This document shows, piece by piece, positions 5,792 to 9,735 of a DNA stretch of 9,735 nucleotides. The stretch covers positions 1 through 9,735 of the forward strand of contig DATCDS010000127.1 of assembly GCA_036510515.1 (NCBI GenBank). The letters are read 5' to 3'. The translations under genes were made by a program, and so were the position numbers. Below the pieces are notes generated by a model. That model was not told the DNA's origin. It made no database searches and saw only the letters and a list, made by a program, of their open reading frames with translations. Position 1 is the stretch's first letter; each line of letters opens with the position of its first letter. This DNA comes from JALYSX01 sp036510515. Lineage in GTDB: Bacteria; Vulcanimicrobiota; Vulcanimicrobiia; Vulcanimicrobiales; Vulcanimicrobiaceae.

Positions 5792-6846
5792 GGACTTCCT
5801 CCCGCGGGTGCCGCGGCTTTTTGATCGTAGATTGCCGCCGGTTCCTTCCCCAGACGCGATTCCCCGACCAGCACGCCGTTGACGTACATATCTAAGACCG
5901 ACGTTCCCAGCGCGGTAATTGTGAAATCCATCTTCTGCCCTGGAGCGGCAAAGGCATCGTACAAATCGTAACGGCCGGTGGCATCGGTAACGGTGAGTTT
6001 GAGGCGCAGCTGGGTGGCCGTCGTCGCGCCCTCGGGGATCGGAACCGAGACCAGCACGTGGACCTGATGCAGCAAGTAGCCCGACTCGTACGGCCCCGCG
6101 CTGACCTGCAGCGAGACGGGTTGGTACGCGTCGATCGTCGTGCCGGCCGCCGGAAGCTGCCGCGCCACCTGCCCGTGCGCGGGCCCGTTGCGCCCCAGCG
6201 GCGTCCAAACGATCTGCCCCAGCGCGATACCGTTTTTGGCCATCTGGTTACGCGCTTGATCGATACTCTCGCCCACAAAGCTGGGCAACTGCATGCCCTT
6301 GGCGCCGCCTTTGCTCACGACGAGTTTGACGGTGTCGCCTTCGGTCACGTTGGCCAGGGGCGACGGATCTTGATCGATCACGTGTCCTTGCGGCACGATG
6401 TCGCTTTTGGCATACGTGATGGTTCCCTGCGCCAGGTGCGCGCGAGAGAGATCCAGGCCGACCTCGCGCATCGATTGGTAGCGCAGATCGGGCATCAAGC
6501 GCGCGACCACGCCGTTGCTGACCACGAACGAAATCTGGCGCCCTTGCCGCACTTGCGCGCCGGCATCGGGCTGTTGGTTGAGCACGACGTCCTTGGGATA
6601 GCGGTCGCTGGTCGTCCGCGCGATCACGCTCTGCGTCAGATGCAGTCGCGAGATCTCCGCCTTCGCATCGGCCATCGTTTGGCCGACGAACGAGGGGACG
6701 CTGACGGTGTTGGCCGGGGGCAATAAGAAATCAAAGATCGTGTGGCCGAACCACACGACCAAGCCAACGAAGACCGCCAGCACGATGGAAAAGATCCAAT
6801 CCTGCGGCAAGTATGCGCGCACGCGCTCGCGCCAGTCGTGTGTCAC
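5788..6846 (-). CDS. Kinase-less PASTA-domain membrane protein (PrkC-like ectodomain)
   Basis: The 352-residue product has a short cytoplasmic tail (1-16), one membrane helix (about 17-40) and an extracytoplasmic region with three PASTA repeats (about 46-111, 112-181, 183-251). Each repeat carries a typical opening such as VPSFVGQTMADAK, MPDLRYQSMREV or LPSFVGESIDQA, and ends in a VVS- or QVS-type strand. After the repeats, residues 258-335 look like a beta-sandwich (VLVSVPIPEG, LYDAFAAPGQKMDFTI, MYVNGVLVGES), similar in plan to the C-terminal Ig-like domain of PrkC-type kinases. PASTA modules usually bind muropeptides or lipid II. No kinase motif (glycine loop, HRD, DFG) occurs in it or in the neighbouring genes. 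The GTG start overlaps the yebC stop as GTGA. The tail ends in an alanine/proline/glycine-rich stretch. It may be a cell-wall sensor acting with a kinase encoded elsewhere (inference). Confidence 0.85.
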   Translation of the reverse strand: MTHDWRERVRAYLPQDWIFSIVLAVFVGLVVWFGHTIFDFLLPPANTVSVPSFVGQTMADAKAEISRLHLTQSVIARTTSDRYPKDVVLNQQPDAGAQVRQGRQISFVVSNGVVARLMPDLRYQSMREVGLDLSRAHLAQGTITYAKSDIVPQGHVIDQDPSPLANVTEGDTVKLVVSKGGAKGMQLPSFVGESIDQARNQMAKNGIALGQIVWTPLGRNGPAHGQVARQLPAAGTTIDAYQPVSLQVSAGPYESGYLLHQVHVLVSVPIPEGATTATQLRLKLTVTDATGRYDLYDAFAAPGQKMDFTITALGTSVLDMYVNGVLVGESRLGKEPAAIYDQKAAAPAGGSP

Positions 6847-7586
6847 GCCAGCAGTTCGAGCGCGGCTTCGTCGACGTCGAGGTTGGAAAACACGCGGCGC
6901 ACGTCCTCGTGCTCGTCGAGCGCGTCCAGGAATTCCAGCGCATCGGCCAGCGCTGGCCCGGACACGTCGGCCTTGGTCTTGGCCCGCTCGCCCAGATAGA
7001 CGTCCAACATCTTGACGTGCTTGGCGCGCAGCGCGTCGCGAACCGTCGAGAGCGAGGTCGGTTCGGTATAGAGAAGGGTCAGCGGGTCGCCGTAGTCCAA
7101 ATCGACCACGCCGTCGACCAGTACGTCTTCGGTGAACGCATCTTCGCTCTTGCCTTGCGGATCGCACTCGATGACGCCGACCGCGTCGAACATCCAACCG
7201 ACGCTTCCCGATTGACCCATCGTTCCGCCGTTCTTGGAAAACAGGAAGCGAAACTCGCCGGCGGTACGATTGCGATTATCGGTCGCCGCGTCCACGATCA
7301 CGGCCATCCCGTGCGGACCGTAACCCTCGTAGCGCAGTTCCTCGATCTCTTTTTCACCTTGACCCGAAGCGCGCGCGATCGCGCGCTTGATGTTGTCTTG
7401 GGGCACGTTGTTCTCGCGCGCCTTCTCGACGGCCATCTTGAGCCGATAGTTGGCCTCGGGATCGGGAGACCCCGACTTGGCTGCCAGGATGATCTCTTTG
7501 CTCAATTTCGTAAACAGGGCCCCGCGTTGCGCGTCGACCTTGCCCTTCTTGAGCTTGATGTTATGCCATTTGGAGTGACCGGACAT
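6843..7586 (-). CDS. yebC: YebC/PmpR family transcriptional regulator or translation factor (TACO1 family)
   Basis: The 247-residue product matches the family in length and throughout its sequence. It begins with SGHSKWHNIKLKKGKVDAQRG-type residues (2-22), the nearly invariant N-terminal block. It continues with FTKLSKEI, NYRLKMAVEKARENNVPQDNIKRAI (about 46-70), YEGYGPHG (87-94) and the TDNRNRT element (102-108). Members have been described as DNA-binding regulators and, for TACO1/YebC proteins, as factors that help ribosomes through difficult stretches such as polyproline, so the exact role here is open. The ATG at 7586 lies 18 bases after the stop of the upstream glycosyltransferase gene, and no strong ribosome site is visible. 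It is the first member of the overlapping chain yebC-PASTA-rpe-thiL. In many bacteria yebC is near ruvC; it is not in this window. Confidence 0.96.
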   Translation of the reverse strand: MSGHSKWHNIKLKKGKVDAQRGALFTKLSKEIILAAKSGSPDPEANYRLKMAVEKARENNVPQDNIKRAIARASGQGEKEIEELRYEGYGPHGMAVIVDAATDNRNRTAGEFRFLFSKNGGTMGQSGSVGWMFDAVGVIECDPQGKSEDAFTEDVLVDGVVDLDYGDPLTLLYTEPTSLSTVRDALRAKHVKMLDVYLGERAKTKADVSGPALADALEFLDALDEHEDVRRVFSNLDVDEAALELLA

Positions 7587-7604
7587 AGGCGAATGTAGTT
7601 TCCG

Positions 7605-9735
7605 TCAGACCCAATGGTTCCCTAGCAACTGGTGCCACATGCGCGCGTCCCAGACGTTCCATGGAACGCCGACCCCCGCCAGCACCGGGTAGAACCAGGC
7701 AAACGCCGCGGCTACTGCGAGCACGTAGATCGCGATGCCCGCGCCCGCAACCGCGCGCGACGGGCCCGGCGCGTCCTTCCAGCGATTCCATATCCATTGC
7801 AGAGCGATCGCATTGCACAAACAGATCAGGGGGATATCGACGTAAAAGTGATAGGCGAACGTGATGCGCGGGGATTTCATCCAGGGCAGCCACTGCAGGA
7901 GGTAGGTCAGCACGATCAACGCGTAACCCTTATTGCGCCGCAGCCACGCCAAGACCCCGACGAACGGAACGCTCAACACGCCAAACCACATGATGACCGG
8001 ATTGGGCAGCGAGAGGATCTCGCTAACCGGGCCCGCGTTGTCGTCGTGCTTGTCGGCGCGGCCGTCGTGATAGTAGTACGCGATGGGACGACCGTCCAGC
8101 GGCCAGTTCCACCAATCCGATTGATAGGGGTGCGTCGCCACCAGCTTGTCGTGATACTCGAACATCGTGTACTGGCGATAGATGAAGTCCGTAGCGTTCT
8201 TGATCTCGATCTGCCGGGCAAACTGTGGAACGTACGCCAGCGTATAGACGGTCGCGGCCACGAAGACCACCGAGCACAACGCAACGTCGATCCGAAATCC
8301 GCGCGGATTCCCCCACAGGGCCGGCCGACCCGCACCGAAGTACTGCAGCCACAGAACCGCAAGCACGGCCAGGAGGCACAGCGCCATCGCCGCCTCGATC
8401 TTGATCTCGTTCGTTACAACAAAACCCGCGATCGAAGCCAACCCGACCGCAACGAGCACCAGATTGCCCCCCAGCGGAAGCTTGGCCAGACGAAAACGCT
8501 GCAGCCAAACGAAGATTAGCACCACGAAGCTGACGCCGAAGCCCATGACGCCATACCACTTGCTGGCCACTAGACACCCCAGCGCCACCGTGAATGCCAG
8601 CAGCCAGAAGGTCGTAGCCGCACCGCGCTGCGCGTTGCCGCCGGCGCTGATGGTCCCGTCGGCGTAGACCGCGTCGCCGGCCGGGGACGCGTATGTGACG
8701 GTCGCATCGCGCGCGTAGGCGATCTTCAATTCACCGTCGTCGTAGACCAACCCATTGTTTTTGGGTTGCGAGTGCGGTCCGCGCCGCACGTTCTTCGAGG
8801 ACGAATCCAACTCGCCGCCATCGGCGGCGTACACGGCGAGCGAACCGTCGACGCCCTCAATGGCGTACGAGCCGTCGGGGAAACTGGCCTCCGTCGCCTT
8901 GGGTCCCAGCATCCTGGGAAGAACGACCAAACGCATCAGCAGATAGAACAACAGGGCCAAGTACAAGCCGATCACGACGGCCGAAGCGAGCGATTGATGA
9001 AAGGTCCAACGGTCGACCAGCATGCTCAGGAAGAGTCCGAGGACGAGCGCCCCGCAGGCCGAGGCCACGGCGGCGACCGCATCGGTCTCGCCCTCGCGAC
9101 GTCGCACGTTGACCTGCGACGCGATCCAAAAGCGATAGAACGCGTAGACCGCGCCCAGCGAGAACACGACGACGATACCTTCGGGCGTGGCGATACGCGA
9201 CTGCACGAAGTGCATGCCGTCGAGCATCAAGAAGCCCGCGGCGATTGCCGCAAAGACCGTCGAACCGGTGATCCTGCGCGCGAAGGCATAGAGTAAGACC
9301 ACCACGATCGCCCCGCACAGGACGTCGATGAAGCGCCAGCCCCACGGCGTATCGCCCAAACCGTGCAACCCGCCGAACAGCAGCATCGACCCCGCAATGA
9401 TGATCTTGGTCAGCGGCGGATGGGTCGTTTCGTAGATGCTGAGGTGTTTGAGATACTCCTCGCCGGCGCGCGCGAAGTAGATCTCGTCGAAGATCTTTTC
9501 GTTGGGAAGCCAATAGTTCGCGAACGACAGCACGAACGACGCCACTCCTAGCGCCCCGGCCACGACGTAATCCAACGGCGCGCGAAACGCGTCGAGCCCT
9601 TCTCGCGGGTCGAACCACGTGCGGCTCGCGGACGCGGTTGCCCGCGCGGGTCGATCGTCGCTGCGGCCTGCGGGGGCGAACTGCGGGAGGTCGCCGCCCA
9701 GAAACGCATACCCGAGGACGAAGAACGTCGCGACG
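7605..9735 (-). CDS. PMT/GT39-family membrane glycosyltransferase, 5' end outside window
   Basis: The frame is open to the window edge, so at least 709 residues are present. Hydrophobic segments occur along the protein. The PMT hallmark follows the first canonical helix: KIFDEIYFARAGEEYL with adjacent D and E (codons near 9488-9483), then THPPLTK about twenty residues on. These resemble the catalytic loop of polyprenyl-phosphate-mannose protein mannosyltransferases. The C-terminal part (HPYQSDWWNWPLDGRP, LPNPVIMWFG, KSPRITFAYHFYVDIPL) fits the C-terminal four-helix PMT domain. The likely reaction is transfer of a sugar from a lipid-phosphate donor to an acceptor on the outer membrane face; the acceptor cannot be told. 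Two oddities are a roughly 95-residue non-membrane insert (about 8622-8912) and an N-terminal extension upstream of the first canonical helix. A TTG at 9575 was rejected as start because coding-like sequence continues upstream. It is 18 bases before yebC on the same strand. Confidence 0.88.
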   Translation of the reverse strand, partial: VATFFVLGYAFLGGDLPQFAPAGRSDDRPARATASASRTWFDPREGLDAFRAPLDYVVAGALGVASFVLSFANYWLPNEKIFDEIYFARAGEEYLKHLSIYETTHPPLTKIIIAGSMLLFGGLHGLGDTPWGWRFIDVLCGAIVVVLLYAFARRITGSTVFAAIAAGFLMLDGMHFVQSRIATPEGIVVVFSLGAVYAFYRFWIASQVNVRRREGETDAVAAVASACGALVLGLFLSMLVDRWTFHQSLASAVVIGLYLALLFYLLMRLVVLPRMLGPKATEASFPDGSYAIEGVDGSLAVYAADGGELDSSSKNVRRGPHSQPKNNGLVYDDGELKIAYARDATVTYASPAGDAVYADGTISAGGNAQRGAATTFWLLAFTVALGCLVASKWYGVMGFGVSFVVLIFVWLQRFRLAKLPLGGNLVLVAVGLASIAGFVVTNEIKIEAAMALCLLAVLAVLWLQYFGAGRPALWGNPRGFRIDVALCSVVFVAATVYTLAYVPQFARQIEIKNATDFIYRQYTMFEYHDKLVATHPYQSDWWNWPLDGRPIAYYYHDGRADKHDDNAGPVSEILSLPNPVIMWFGVLSVPFVGVLAWLRRNKGYALIVLTYLLQWLPWMKSPRITFAYHFYVDIPLICLCNAIALQWIWNRWKDAPGPSRAVAGAGIAIYVLAVAAAFAWFYPVLAGVGVPWNVWDARMWHQLLGNHWV

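Noticed and set aside
6847..7197. Extension of the PASTA frame upstream to 7197, which might have hidden a kinase
   Set aside because: It is an arginine-rich shadow of yebC without kinase motifs; the GTG at 6846 gives a proper short tail and membrane helix.

Overview
The window is a GC-rich bacterial chromosome segment. It is densely packed and almost entirely on the minus strand; one small gene (rpmB) lies on the plus strand. Every gene but one belongs to a well-known housekeeping family, and I see no phage, transposase, CRISPR array, rRNA or tRNA. The protein set (MEP-pathway IspD, YacL-type PIN/TRAM membrane protein, four-cysteine L28, PlsX, PrkC-like PASTA ectodomain, PMT glycosyltransferase) fits a GC-rich Terrabacteria-type lineage. 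Candidates are a deep-branching phylum such as Eremiobacterota/Vulcanimicrobiota, or relatives of Actinobacteria and Firmicutes. This placement is inference; the sequence does not prove it.

Reading the minus strand from the right edge: a large PMT/GT39-type membrane glycosyltransferase (its N-terminus lies outside the window), then yebC, a one-pass membrane protein with three PASTA domains but no kinase domain, rpe and thiL. yebC, the PASTA gene, rpe and thiL are chained by three consecutive 4-base stop/start overlaps (GTGA, ATGA, TTGA), so they are probably translationally coupled. thiL converges on rpmB, which runs on the plus strand from its own promoter. rpmB is divergent from plsX. Downstream of plsX are hemW, a yacL-like PIN/TRAM gene, and the first part of ispD, which runs off the left edge.

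The functions are translation (L28), carbon and cofactor metabolism (Rpe, ThiL, HemW, IspD), phospholipid initiation (PlsX), cell-envelope sensing or glycosylation (PASTA protein, PMT protein) and regulation (YebC, YacL).

The gene order PASTA protein - rpe - thiamine-phosphate kinase - convergent rpmB - plsX recalls the Bacillus prkC-rsgA-rpe-thiN-rpmB...plsX region. Here the kinase half of PrkC and rsgA are absent, and thiL stands where thiN would be. The yacL-ispD pair likewise matches the Bacillus disA-yacL-ispD-ispF order.

The only striking non-coding structure is a long imperfect inverted repeat between plsX and hemW. Its left arm contains the hemW start codon and first codons, so in the mRNA the start would be buried in a hairpin. 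The other oddities are a roughly 95-residue soluble insert inside the PMT glycosyltransferase and extra N-terminal sequence before its first canonical membrane helix. I found no convincing new multi-gene system; the best leads are the orphan PASTA ectodomain, the PMT insert and the hairpin at the hemW start.
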